Below, in pieces: positions 42,543-51,867 of a DNA stretch of 64,000 nucleotides. Position numbers and translations under genes: made by a program. A model generated the notes under the pieces. The model saw nothing but the letters and a program-made list of their open reading frames with translations. It did not search any database and was not told the DNA's origin. Origin of the DNA: Angelobacter sp036557225 (GTDB taxonomy: Bacteria > Acidobacteriota > Terriglobia > Terriglobales > Acidobacteriaceae); assembly GCA_036557225.1 (NCBI GenBank), contig DATBHX010000047.1, positions 1-64,000 of the forward strand, read 5' to 3'. Position 1 is the stretch's first letter, and each line of letters opens with the position of its first letter.

Positions 42543-44243
42543 ATGATTGGCGTTTTTAATGAAAGATTTAGAATGCCTCCAATGCCGACATCCAACCCCA
42601 TCCACACCATGATGGACTATCCGCTCACGCTCACGGCGATCCTGGAGCGCGCGGGAAGGTACTTTACCGGAACGGAGATTGTCTCGCGCCTGCCCGACCG
42701 CTCGGTGCACCGGTATAACTGGGGGCGGCTGCGCGAGCGTGCGCTCCGGCTGGCGGAGTGCCTGCTCTCACTGGGGTTGAAGAGAGGCGACCGTGTGGCC
42801 ACGCTCATGTGGAACCATTACGCGCACCTGGAATGTTACTTCGGCGTGCCGGCTGCTGGAGGCGTCATACATCCGCTGAATTTGCGACTGCATCCGGATG
42901 AGATTGCCTGGATTGCCAACCACGCGCAGGACCGCTACTTAATCGTGGACGATGTGCTGCTGCCGGTGCTGGAGAAATTTGCTGCCAAGGTGAAGTTTGA
43001 ACGCATCTTTGTGGTGCGCCATCCCGGACAATCCGTGCAGCATGGCTATGCCGACTATGAAGACTGGCTGAAACAAGCCAACGGCACGCGCCAGCTTCCT
43101 GCGATCAGCGAACAAGACGGCGCCAGCATGTGTTACACCTCAGGCACTACCGGAAGTCCGAAGGGCGTGCTTTACTCGCATCGCTCTGAGGTGCTGCACA
43201 GCATGGCGCAGGCCATGGCCGATTCGTGCGCGTTTTCGCAGCATGACTCGGTGCTGCTGGCCTCGCCCATGTTCCACGCCAACGGCTGGGGCTTTGCCTA
43301 CACGGCTGCCCTGGTTGGCGCCAAGTTTGTCTTGCCCGGCCCAAGCGTGGACGCACTGAGCCTCCTGGAGCTGATCACTCGCGAGGGCGTTACGATGACA
43401 TGCGCCGTGCCGACCGTCTGGCTGGGCATTCTGCCGGAGTTGGAAAAGCGTGGCCAGGATTGGAAGCCGGCGCGCGATGTCCGCATCCTGTGCGGCGGCA
43501 CTGCAGCGCCGGAGAGCATGATTCGCAACCTCGAGCGCCATGGCTTTCACCTGATCCATTCCTGGGGCATGACGGAAACTTCACCGCAGGCCACGGTTTC
43601 GCGTCTGCCTCCGGAGGCTCTGAGCTGGCCGGAAGAGCGGCAATATGCGGTGCGGGCGAAGCAGGGCTGGCCGCTGCCATTCGTTGATGTGCGTATCCGC
43701 AACGATCAGGGATGCGCGCCATGCGACGGCGAAACCATGGGCGAGTTGGAAGTCCGCGGACCGTGGGTTGCCGGCAGCTACTTCAACGCGCCGGAAACCG
43801 GCGATCGCTGGACGAGCGACGGCTGGTTTCGCACCGGCGACGTGGCTACGATCGATCCCGACGGCTGCATCAAGCTGGTGGACCGCAGCAAGGACCTGGT
43901 GAAGTCAGGCGGCGAGTGGATCAGTTCGGTCGATCTCGAAAACACGCTGATGAGCCATCCTGCGGTGCGTGAAGCCGGCGTGATTGCGGTGCGGCACCCA
44001 AAATGGCAGGAGCGGCCGCTGGCTGTGGTGGCGCTCAAAGATGGCGAGAAAGCAACGGCCGAACAGCTGTGCGAGTTTCTGGGAACGAAATTTGCCAAGT
44101 GGCAATTGCCCGACGATTTCGTTTTTGTGAATGATCTGCCCCATACCTCGACGGGCAAGTTGCTGAAGGCGGAGTTAAGGAAGAGATATGCGGATTGGAA
44201 GTGGAGCAGCAGCACAGCCGAGGGCGGCTGTGCTCCAGGATGA
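42543..44243 (+). CDS. Fatty-acyl-CoA synthetase (AMP-binding enzyme)
   Basis: A 566-residue adenylate-forming ligase that activates a carboxylic acid with ATP and joins it to CoA. The P-loop is YTSGTTGSPKGVLYSHR. A4/A5 is GWGMTETSP, A7 is WFRTGDVA, A8 is DRSKDLVKSGGEWISS (the medium/long-chain acyl-CoA ligase pattern) and the A10 lysine is in TSTGKLLK. Full length. Several ATGs (42543, 42573, 42582) precede the conserved region and the true start is unsettled. With the acyl-CoA dehydrogenase at 13575 it suggests fatty-acid degradation capacity, but the genes are not linked. Confidence 0.93.
   Translation: MIGVFNERFRMPPMPTSNPIHTMMDYPLTLTAILERAGRYFTGTEIVSRLPDRSVHRYNWGRLRERALRLAECLLSLGLKRGDRVATLMWNHYAHLECYFGVPAAGGVIHPLNLRLHPDEIAWIANHAQDRYLIVDDVLLPVLEKFAAKVKFERIFVVRHPGQSVQHGYADYEDWLKQANGTRQLPAISEQDGASMCYTSGTTGSPKGVLYSHRSEVLHSMAQAMADSCAFSQHDSVLLASPMFHANGWGFAYTAALVGAKFVLPGPSVDALSLLELITREGVTMTCAVPTVWLGILPELEKRGQDWKPARDVRILCGGTAAPESMIRNLERHGFHLIHSWGMTETSPQATVSRLPPEALSWPEERQYAVRAKQGWPLPFVDVRIRNDQGCAPCDGETMGELEVRGPWVAGSYFNAPETGDRWTSDGWFRTGDVATIDPDGCIKLVDRSKDLVKSGGEWISSVDLENTLMSHPAVREAGVIAVRHPKWQERPLAVVALKDGEKATAEQLCEFLGTKFAKWQLPDDFVFVNDLPHTSTGKLLKAELRKRYADWKWSSSTAEGGCAPG
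44211..44234. repeat. Perfect hairpin at convergent gene ends
   Basis: AGCACAGCCG (44211-44220) and CGGCTGTGCT (44225-44234) form a perfect 10-bp stem with an AGGG loop. It lies in the last codons of the acyl-CoA ligase gene and just before the end of the convergent ADOP gene. There is no T run, so it is not a standard terminator; it may be a REP-like element. Confidence 0.6.
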
Positions 44244-44253
44244 TCGCGGTCGC

Positions 44254-46725
44254 TTACTCGTATCGCAAAGCCAGGTTGGGGTCGGTTTTTCCAGCACGGC
44301 GCGCAGGAATGTAGTTCGCGGCGAATCCCATCGAAGCCAGCATAACGATCGAGAGCAGGTAGATCAGCGGATCGACCATATGCACGCCGAAGAGCAGCGA
44401 TGCGATGGCGCGTCCGGCGAGCGCTGCGCCTATTACGCCGGCGGCCAATCCGCCGAGCACGGGCCACATACTGTCGCGCAGGACCATGTGCACCAGATCA
44501 GACGTGGTTGCGCCCAACGCTGAGCGGATGCCGAACTCACGCGTGCGCTGTTGTACCGAGTAGGCGGTAACACCGTAGACGCCCACCGCGGCGAGCCCGA
44601 GAGCCAGCAGCGCAAACAAGCCAATCAGCGCAGCGACAAAGCGGCGATCGGCTACGGAAGCCGTCAGCACCTCCGTCATGGGAGCCACGTCAGAAATCGG
44701 CAAGTTAGGGTCGACCGCCTGGACTTCCGCTTGAATGTTTCTGCCCAGGGCGCCGGGATCGCCGGTGGCGCGCACCACGATGTTGAGGAACTTGCCGTTG
44801 AACTGGTAAGCGCTGGAGTAAAGGTGGGGCAGCTCACCTTCATCGAGCTTGCCGAATTTCATGTTGCTCACCACGCCGACCACGGTCATCCACGGCGGTG
44901 GCTGGACCTTGCCATTCACCGAGATCGTCCCGGCAAAGCGCACGTGGCGGCCTATCGGGTCCTGATCGCCCCAGAGCTTGCGTGCCGCGGCTTCATCGAC
45001 TACGGCAACCAGATCGGCGCGCTTGTCGTCTCCTTCTTGAAGGCCTCGCCCGCGCAGGATGGTGGCGTCCATGCTGCGAATGAACTCGGGAGAAATAAGG
45101 ATCCAGTACGCCGTGCCGGGCTCTCCCTGGTCACTCTTGCCTTCCACTCGAAAGCCGCGGGGCAGAAGCTGGTTACGCAGAGGCAGCGCACTGGAGACAG
45201 CAGCATCTTTGACCCCGCCAATGGTGTGCAGCCGGCGCACCCATTCCCGAATCAGCGCGGTGCGCTGGTCAGTGGTTGCGTAGACATCGGTCTTGGGATC
45301 GTTGGGCACAGGCAGCCAGACGGTGGCGGCTAGAACATTTTCCGTTGAAAACCCGGGATGCACATGCAGCAGCTCCCAGAAAGTGCGCAGCAGCAGGCCC
45401 GCACCGATCACGAGTGTAAGTGAGAGCGCGACTTCCGCGCCGACGAGCCAGCTTCGCGTACGCGCGGAACGTACAGTTGTGTCTCCGCTGCGCCCATCCT
45501 GCTTGAGTGCATTGGCGTCCACGCGCGAGGTCTGCAGCGCCGGAGCAAGGCCAAAAAGGACGCTGGTAACGATTGCGATCAACATGGAGAACAGCAACAC
45601 ACGGCCGTCAATGGCGATGGATTCGGCGCGTGGCAGCTGGTTCGGTAACAAACTGATCAGTGCTCTTTCCGAAAGTGTTGCGGCGATAACCCCGACGGCG
45701 CCGGCGGCCAGGCTCAGCACCAGGGCTTCCGTCAGAAGCTGGCGGACAATGCGATAGCGGCTTGCTCCCAGCGCCATGCGGACGGCAATCTCACGCTGGC
45801 GCGCCGACGATCGGGCAAGCAGCAGGCTGGCGACGTTGACGCAAGCCATGAGCAAAATCATGGAGACAGCCAGCAGTAGCACCACCAGCAGCGTCTGCGT
45901 GTTGCCGACAACAACTTCTTTGAGCGGCGTCATACTGACTGTCCACGCACCGTTGGGCGGATAGTCAGCGGCAAAATCTTTGCGGACCGACTCAGCCAGG
46001 GTCGTGAGCCGGACCTGCGCTTTTTCAACCGTAACGTCAGGCTTGAGCCGGCCAATGATGCCTGGCAATCCACGGACACTGCGAATCGGCCCGGCGAACG
46101 GAGCGGCGCGGAAGCCGGCCGTGGCCCAGAGATCGATTGGCTTGGCGAAAGCGGGCGCGGGATGGCGGAACTCCGGCGGTAGCACGCCAACGATCGTGTA
46201 CAGATCATTATCAATGCGAACCTTGCGGCCCAGAATGTTGGGATCAGAGCCGAACTCACGGCGCCACAAGCCGTCACTGATGACGGTGGCTTCGGCGAAA
46301 CCATCGGCAACGTCACGCTTATCAAAGAGGCGGCCCATCTGCGGACGGGCACCGAGAATGTCAAAATAATTTGGGCTGACGCCCACAATCTGGATTCGCT
46401 CCGGCCGATCTCCGCCGGTGATGTTGGCAGGAGCGGGAAAGACCACGGAGACGGCATCGAAAATGCCGGCGCGGCCAATGTCTTCCACTTCAGGCTCGGA
46501 AAAGCCAACGTTGCGTGCGCCGACTCCAGGGAGATCGGCCTGGAGCTGGGCAAGCTGCCCTGGATGGTGGAAAGGCAAAGGCTCGAGCAGCACCGCATTC
46601 ACAATGCTGAAAATGGCGGTGTTGGCGCCGATTCCGATGGCGAGTGTCAGCAGCGCGACCACGGTAAGGCCTCGCGCCTTGATCATGCCGCGAAGAGCAA
46701 AGCGAACGTCCTGCCACAATCCCAT
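44254..46725 (-). CDS. ADOP-family (MacB/FtsX-like) permease, copy 2
   Basis: An 823-residue paralogue of the permease at 34826-37300, with the same layout. It starts MGLWQDVRFALRGMIKARGL, with a MacB-type periplasmic domain, a first FtsX unit (ARSSARQREIAVRMALGASRYRI), a second periplasmic part and a second FtsX unit ending ARRAGKTDPNLALRYE. Start ATG 46725 has GGAGGTGGAA directly upstream. The frame is open further to 46830, but those residues lack family similarity. It is monocistronic by position. Copies this divergent usually act with different partners; no ATPase is nearby. Confidence 0.92.
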   Translation of the reverse strand: MGLWQDVRFALRGMIKARGLTVVALLTLAIGIGANTAIFSIVNAVLLEPLPFHHPGQLAQLQADLPGVGARNVGFSEPEVEDIGRAGIFDAVSVVFPAPANITGGDRPERIQIVGVSPNYFDILGARPQMGRLFDKRDVADGFAEATVISDGLWRREFGSDPNILGRKVRIDNDLYTIVGVLPPEFRHPAPAFAKPIDLWATAGFRAAPFAGPIRSVRGLPGIIGRLKPDVTVEKAQVRLTTLAESVRKDFAADYPPNGAWTVSMTPLKEVVVGNTQTLLVVLLLAVSMILLMACVNVASLLLARSSARQREIAVRMALGASRYRIVRQLLTEALVLSLAAGAVGVIAATLSERALISLLPNQLPRAESIAIDGRVLLFSMLIAIVTSVLFGLAPALQTSRVDANALKQDGRSGDTTVRSARTRSWLVGAEVALSLTLVIGAGLLLRTFWELLHVHPGFSTENVLAATVWLPVPNDPKTDVYATTDQRTALIREWVRRLHTIGGVKDAAVSSALPLRNQLLPRGFRVEGKSDQGEPGTAYWILISPEFIRSMDATILRGRGLQEGDDKRADLVAVVDEAAARKLWGDQDPIGRHVRFAGTISVNGKVQPPPWMTVVGVVSNMKFGKLDEGELPHLYSSAYQFNGKFLNIVVRATGDPGALGRNIQAEVQAVDPNLPISDVAPMTEVLTASVADRRFVAALIGLFALLALGLAAVGVYGVTAYSVQQRTREFGIRSALGATTSDLVHMVLRDSMWPVLGGLAAGVIGAALAGRAIASLLFGVHMVDPLIYLLSIVMLASMGFAANYIPARRAGKTDPNLALRYE

Positions 46726-46927
46726 TTCCACCTCCGACGATTCGCGATAACCGATTTCCTGAAGAGTGAAGCTATGACCTAGTGCATTTTCCTGGCCAAT
46801 TCTGATCATTCGAACGGCGCTCAGGTGCAATGAGTTACAACGGCCGATGGGGCCAACGGTAATGAAGCGAATGTTCGCGGGTGGGATGGGCTGTTCGAAA
46901 TCGGACAGCGACTAAGGTTGGTGCGGC

Positions 46928-48010
46928 TCACTTTCTGGCGCCGAGGCGGAGAATTCCTTCCAGATCGTCAGGGTGAAAGGCGTGGAGCATGGCTTCTTCA
47001 CGGTCGATATGGCCCTGGGCCATCAACGTGGCCAGGGATTCTTCCAAACTGAAAGAACCTACCTTCTTCGTCATGGTGATTTCCTGGTGCAGGTGCTGAA
47101 GGTTGTTTTTGCGGATGTGCTGGCGCGCACCGTAGCCGATCAACAACAGCTCGGCCGCGGGATAGCGTCCGCCGTGCTTGCTGGGAAGAAGAATCTGCGT
47201 GTGCACGGCCGCAATCGAAAGCGCCAGCTCCTGACGAATGCTGTTCTGCCGCTCGGGAGGAAATGAGTCGGCGATGCGCGAGATGGTGGAAGCCACGTCT
47301 GTGGTGTGGAGAGTGGAAAAAACCAAGTGGCCGGTTTCAGCGGCCGTCACGGCAATGCGCATGGTCTCAGGATCGCGCATCTCACCGACGACAAGAACGT
47401 CCGGCGCCTGGCGCAAAGCGGCACGGAGAGCCGTGGGAAAATCAGGGGCATCGGCGCCGACCTCAACCTGCTCAATCACGCTGCGGATATTGGCATGCTC
47501 ATACTCAATGGGATCTTCTATGGTAACAATGTGACGTGCTTCGCGGCGATTGATCTCATTCACCAGCGCGGCAACTGTGGTTGACTTGCCGGAGCCGGCA
47601 GGGCCGCCGATGAGCACGAGCCCTCGAGGCATGTGGGCAAGCTGCTCCACGCTGGGTGGAAGATGAAGTTCATGCAGAAACGGCACAGTTGTAGGCAGCG
47701 CACGGATGGCCGCGGCGGCGCGTCCACGCTCATGATGCAGGTTGATGCGGAAGCGTCCTAGATTGGTGTTGCGATAGGACGAGTCGGCAATGTGCGTTTC
47801 CAGGTATTGGCGCAACGCGTGCGGCATGAGCGCCGGCGTGATGGCGCTTTCAATCTCTTCGCTCTCGAGAGGACGGTCGCCTATGGAAATGACCTGTCCG
47901 TCAACACGAACACAGGCCGGAGCGGCCGTCACAAGCAGAAGATCACTGCCGCGACGCTCGACGAGTTGGGTCAGCCAGCGATTGAGCTCGGTGAGAGAAG
48001 AATCGGTCAC
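46928..48010 (-). CDS. PilT/PilU-like type IV pilus ATPase
   Basis: A 360-residue hexameric secretion ATPase of the retraction type. The N-terminal domain (1-120) is followed by a RecA-like domain. Walker A is GPAGSGKSTT, the Asp box is IVTIEDPIEYEH, Walker B is VVGEMRDPETM and the His box is HLVFSTLHTTD. The PilT-specific AIRALPTTVPFL loop agrees. Walker A has Ala where PilT usually has Thr. PilT proteins power pilus retraction and twitching. No other pilus gene is in the window, so it is an orphan or a PilU-like accessory. A GTG start at 48010 has no clear ribosome-binding site. Confidence 0.92.
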   Translation of the reverse strand: MTDSSLTELNRWLTQLVERRGSDLLLVTAAPACVRVDGQVISIGDRPLESEEIESAITPALMPHALRQYLETHIADSSYRNTNLGRFRINLHHERGRAAAAIRALPTTVPFLHELHLPPSVEQLAHMPRGLVLIGGPAGSGKSTTVAALVNEINRREARHIVTIEDPIEYEHANIRSVIEQVEVGADAPDFPTALRAALRQAPDVLVVGEMRDPETMRIAVTAAETGHLVFSTLHTTDVASTISRIADSFPPERQNSIRQELALSIAAVHTQILLPSKHGGRYPAAELLLIGYGARQHIRKNNLQHLHQEITMTKKVGSFSLEESLATLMAQGHIDREEAMLHAFHPDDLEGILRLGARK

Positions 48011-48142
48011 ATTCTGGAGCTTAGCACGGAGATTCGTCTTACATTCTTATTCGACGATCTCAAGGGCTGAACGTGCGGCTTACGCGTTCTTGCGGCAAAT
48101 TAGTGCAGTGCGTACCATTTTGAGAACTGTCTGGAGCTTCGA

Positions 48143-49006
48143 ATGGCAAAACCATGCCTTCCCATTACCGCGACGCTGATACTGATGGCGACGCTCGCCG
48201 CTGTCGGTGAGGGGCAATCATCGGAAAATCGTACAACCATTGAGGTGCATAGTGGGTCGGTAACCCTACACGCATTGCTCTGGCGGCCGGCTGGGAAGGG
48301 GCCGTTTCCGGCGATCCTTTTCAATCATGGAAGCGGTCGTTCACCCGAGGAGCTTCAGCGACTAGGCCCTTATGAAGACCAGGCGCCAATCGTTGGCCCG
48401 GTTTTCGCTCGCCATGGCTATGTCTTTCTCTATCTCTTCCGTCGCGGCGTTGGGCTTTCTGCGGACGCAGGCACAAGCGCCATCGATCTGATGAGCCGTG
48501 AATTCACGGCCCATGGGCAGGAAGCCAGAAACGCGTTGCAGCTCAAATTGCTGGAAGATGGCGATTTGACCGACGCTCTTGCCGGCCTCGCGTTCCTGCG
48601 AAAACTGCCCGAGGTCAATACGCGAAAGATTGCAGTGATCGGGCAGTCGTTTGGTGGTTCACTTACGCTTTTGATCGCTGAACGGGAGCCAAACTTGCGA
48701 GCGTTGCTATGCTTTTCCGGCTCCGGCTATAGCTGGGACCGGTCGCCGGAACTGCGGGAACGGCTCTTTGCTGCGGTCGCCAAGACCCAGGCGCCGGTGT
48801 TCTTCATTCATGCTGAGAACGACTATTCGCTGCGGCCGGGAAAAGAGTTAGACGCCCGGCTCGCACAGCTGGGCAAGCCGCATCGCTTAAAAATCTATCC
48901 GCCTATCGGAAAGACATTGGACGATGGGCACGGGTTCTTTTACCTCGGCGTGAAGATCTGGGAACCCGATGTATTCGCCTTCCTCGAAGAACAAATGCGG
49001 AAATGA
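48143..49006 (+). CDS. Secreted alpha/beta hydrolase (dienelactone-hydrolase-like)
   Basis: A 287-residue protein with an N-terminal signal peptide (cleavage near VGEGQ, residue 24). The alpha/beta hydrolase core has NHGSGRSP (oxyanion region) and the nucleophile elbow VIGQSFGGS (Ser of GQSFGG). The likely acid is Asp in HAENDYS and the His is in DDGHGFF. Similar to the dienelactone-hydrolase group but exported. It probably hydrolyses an ester or lactone outside the cytoplasm; the substrate is unknown. The ribosome-binding site GGAG is six bases before the ATG. Confidence 0.85.
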   Translation: MAKPCLPITATLILMATLAAVGEGQSSENRTTIEVHSGSVTLHALLWRPAGKGPFPAILFNHGSGRSPEELQRLGPYEDQAPIVGPVFARHGYVFLYLFRRGVGLSADAGTSAIDLMSREFTAHGQEARNALQLKLLEDGDLTDALAGLAFLRKLPEVNTRKIAVIGQSFGGSLTLLIAEREPNLRALLCFSGSGYSWDRSPELRERLFAAVAKTQAPVFFIHAENDYSLRPGKELDARLAQLGKPHRLKIYPPIGKTLDDGHGFFYLGVKIWEPDVFAFLEEQMRK

Positions 49007-49079
49007 GGGTCGCCGATTAGGCGCGATTCCGGGCCCCCGACAAGCCCGGGTTTGGCTTGTTGGGGTTGGATGTCGGCGA

Positions 49080-49328
49080 TTATTTAGGTTCTTTCAGCTT
49101 GAGTTTGGATTTGTTTTCATCGAGAAAGGCGCGAAGCTGGTCTGCCTGGTCGAGCAGGCGGATCCACTGCTCAAAGTACAGCGTGACGGGAAATCTTCCC
49201 AAACCATAAACGCTGACGCCGCCTTTTTCACTCACGCGGAACTCCAGCGAGCCGGTACGCTTGGTTGCAACCTGCTTCTCCAGTTCGGCAAGCCGGGCTT
49301 TCATCTCTTCATAGGTAGGATCTGCCAT
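49080..49328 (-). CDS. Conserved small hypothetical protein
   Basis: An 82-residue soluble protein. A charged N-terminal helix (YEEMKARLAELEKQVAT) looks coiled-coil. The central strand-rich LEFRVSEKGGVSVYGLGRFPVTLY is followed by a helix (EQWIRLLDQADQLRAFLDENKS). The pattern of conserved glycines and aromatics is more regular than a chance frame. AGAGG five bases before the ATG supports the start. It lies 33 bases from the TonB-dependent receptor gene on the same strand and downstream of it, so it may be in the same transcript. No function known. Confidence 0.72.
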   Translation of the reverse strand: MADPTYEEMKARLAELEKQVATKRTGSLEFRVSEKGGVSVYGLGRFPVTLYFEQWIRLLDQADQLRAFLDENKSKLKLKEPK

Positions 49329-49361
49329 GTGGGCCTCTGGAAGAAATCTTACAACAAGCGT

Positions 49362-51674
49362 CTAGAAGGTGTAACCCAGGCGCAAGGCGGCAGAGCGCGG
49401 ACGCGCCAGCGCCGTTCCGGAAAATAGTCCGGCAAAGTTGACCACGTTGAGCTTATTGGTGAGGTTGGTCACGTCCACCTGCACGCGCGCATTCTGGCGT
49501 TCGCGTGACCACACATTCCATCCCAACGAGCAATCCAGGCTGTGATTCGGCTTCAGACGGCCGCGCGCCAGGTCAACCTGTTGAACGATGCGCGGAGAAG
49601 ACTGTGCAATCAGGTCGGCGAGTGATTCCCCCGGGTCGATCTCTGTAGGCAAGCCGCTGCCGTACGAAAAAGAGGCGGCCGTCCAGAGGGATTTGCTGAT
49701 GGCAAAACGAAGCAACCCGTAAGCGGTGTTGCGCTGGTCCTGGCTGATGGGAAAGATGGCGCCCGGTTGCAGCAACTGTTCCGCATCGTCTTCCAGGAAG
49801 AGGCCGCCGGTGACCGGTGTGACGGTGCGTCCGATCATATAGGAGTAGGAGGCAAAGCCGCTGAATCGCCACCACTGTGTTACGTCAAGCTTCACCTCTG
49901 CGCCGTAAATCGTGGCACGCGCAAAAGCCGTCGGCAGGCTCACGCCGGTGTTGAGGAGCAAATCGTCGTCGAGGAAGTTACGGGTGTTACGCAGGAACGC
50001 CTTGGCATCCAGGCGAGCGCGTGGAGTGACCAGCTTGGAGAGACCAACTTCGCCGAAATCACCACGGGAAAGCGGCACGGGAAACTGGGCGGCTTCACTG
50101 CTGAGGCGCAGGACGGAAGTTGAGCTCGCGAGGAGAAGATTTTCAATCGGCGGCTCTTCAAAGACGCGATCATAGCTGGCATGCAGGACCAGTCCGAGAG
50201 GCGCGAAGTGATAGGCCAGCGCCAATCGTGGACTGAAAGCGGAGTCCTCGGTCACCAGCGAATAACGGTCCCAGCGGACGCCGGCAGAGAGTGTCCACGG
50301 GCCACGATGATAACGGTCTTGCACAAAGACCGATTGGGTATCGCCGTTGTGCTTGCCGGCAAAAGCAAACTGCGGTGGGACGTCAGGATCGAACTGAGTG
50401 GGGTCGGTGATATTGAAGGAAAATTGCTCCTTGACGTTGGCGAGCGAAAATTGCGTGCCGGCTTTGAACTCATGGTGGCCACGCTGCGTCGCCATGCTCA
50501 AGGAAAAATAGCTTTCGCGCAAAGAGCGGTCTTGCTGGGGTTGGATGGGAATGGATTGCGCGTTGGATGACAGGGTTGCGTCGGCATCGCGGAGCATGAA
50601 GCGCGCCGAGAGCACCGAGTTGGGCGAGAGTGTGCGGTCATAGCTGATATATCCGGCGGATTCGCCCGCGCCACGGTCCTGCTTCTGGCCGGCAAGTTCC
50701 TGCACAACTTCATTCGGCACCTGAAACTGTGTGTGGCTGGTGGTAAACCATAAGCGGAGACTCTGGGTGGAATCGAACTCGTGATCGAGCCGCGCGCTGA
50801 CACTGTGGCCAAGAGCGCTGTTGGTGAAATTCTGTTCCGCCGGCGGATCGAGGTACCAATCGGTGGTAAAGCCGTTCAGGCCCAGCCAAACCCCGAGGTG
50901 CTTTCCTCCGTAGCCAAGCGAGGCCGATCCGCTGCTGGTGGCAAGACTTCCCTGCTCGAAATCAACGTTGCCGTGCAGTCCCTCAATGCGCGGCGTGGCC
51001 GTCGTGACCTCGACAACGCCGCCCAGATGGCGGCCATATTCTGCCGGATAGCCGCTGGTGGTCATTTCTATTGCATCCACGTGGTTCAGATCGGTTTCGG
51101 GGGCGAAACTCGGGGAGCGGTTGCTGAGGATGGGAAGGCCATCGATCATATAGAGCGTGTCATATTCGGAGCCACGCGGATGAAGAACTCCATTGGCTTC
51201 AACAATCCAGCCTGGTTGGCTCGTCACTGCCTGGATCACCGTCCGCCCTGGCATCGCCGCCGGGAGATTGGAGATGGTGCTGGAGCTAAGCCGTTGTCCG
51301 GAAGCGCCGGTAGGATCAAGAAGCGTGCCTGAACCCTCGACCTTTACCTCACTTACCACAGGCGCAACTGAAAAGTGCAGCACGATGGCTTTGTGCTCTC
51401 CAGCGCGAATTTCAATCATGCTTGAGTTCGGCGCAAAACCGGGGCTGGTGGCCAGCAGGTTGTAGCGGCCTTCAGGCATGTCTTTGATGGTCAAGTTGTC
51501 ACCTGCCTGGGCGCATTTCCTGAGATGGAAATCTTTGTTGGCATTGGTCAAATCGATGCATCCGGCAAGCGTAGCGCTCTGGGAATCGAGCAATGTAACG
51601 TCCAACATGGCTGAGTCGCGCTGGCACCATGCCGGCACTGACAGTAGAACTACGAGGCTGAACCGTAAGAACAT
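49362..51674 (-). CDS. TonB-dependent outer-membrane receptor
   Basis: About 770 residues from ATG 51674. The signal peptide is MFLRFSLVVLLSVPAWCQ. A carboxypeptidase-regulatory-like domain (about 20-110, AGCIDLTNAN to ATSPGFAPNSS) is of the kind common in acidobacterial receptors. The plug domain (about 115-240) has DTLYMIDGLPI and GYPAEYGRHLGGVVEVTT. A beta-barrel to the terminal RLGYTF follows. No canonical TonB box is recognised. Short compared with Oar-type receptors of about 1,000 residues. The open frame extends to 51728, but the signal peptide fixes the start. Ligand unknown. Confidence 0.88.
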   Translation of the reverse strand: MFLRFSLVVLLSVPAWCQRDSAMLDVTLLDSQSATLAGCIDLTNANKDFHLRKCAQAGDNLTIKDMPEGRYNLLATSPGFAPNSSMIEIRAGEHKAIVLHFSVAPVVSEVKVEGSGTLLDPTGASGQRLSSSTISNLPAAMPGRTVIQAVTSQPGWIVEANGVLHPRGSEYDTLYMIDGLPILSNRSPSFAPETDLNHVDAIEMTTSGYPAEYGRHLGGVVEVTTATPRIEGLHGNVDFEQGSLATSSGSASLGYGGKHLGVWLGLNGFTTDWYLDPPAEQNFTNSALGHSVSARLDHEFDSTQSLRLWFTTSHTQFQVPNEVVQELAGQKQDRGAGESAGYISYDRTLSPNSVLSARFMLRDADATLSSNAQSIPIQPQQDRSLRESYFSLSMATQRGHHEFKAGTQFSLANVKEQFSFNITDPTQFDPDVPPQFAFAGKHNGDTQSVFVQDRYHRGPWTLSAGVRWDRYSLVTEDSAFSPRLALAYHFAPLGLVLHASYDRVFEEPPIENLLLASSTSVLRLSSEAAQFPVPLSRGDFGEVGLSKLVTPRARLDAKAFLRNTRNFLDDDLLLNTGVSLPTAFARATIYGAEVKLDVTQWWRFSGFASYSYMIGRTVTPVTGGLFLEDDAEQLLQPGAIFPISQDQRNTAYGLLRFAISKSLWTAASFSYGSGLPTEIDPGESLADLIAQSSPRIVQQVDLARGRLKPNHSLDCSLGWNVWSRERQNARVQVDVTNLTNKLNVVNFAGLFSGTALARPRSAALRLGYTF

Positions 51675-51867
51675 ATTCGTGTGCTCTGAATACGATTCCA
51701 TGAAAGAAGCTGGAGATGTATGTGGCAAAGAGCGGCATGGAACGGCAATTCGTGGCGAGAAGAGTCGTGGCTTCGTGGGCTTGTGGGGCGCGCTGGGAAT
51801 GACTTTTTGTCCGCTACGACGTCAAAACGCTGTATTGTGTTCCCATCTTCCCTTCAAGGAGCCGGAC

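Noticed and set aside
51478..51867. N-terminal extension of the S12 hydrolase frame
   Set aside because: It overlaps the TonB-dependent receptor gene antisense, and the signal peptide and AAGGAG place the true start at 51868.
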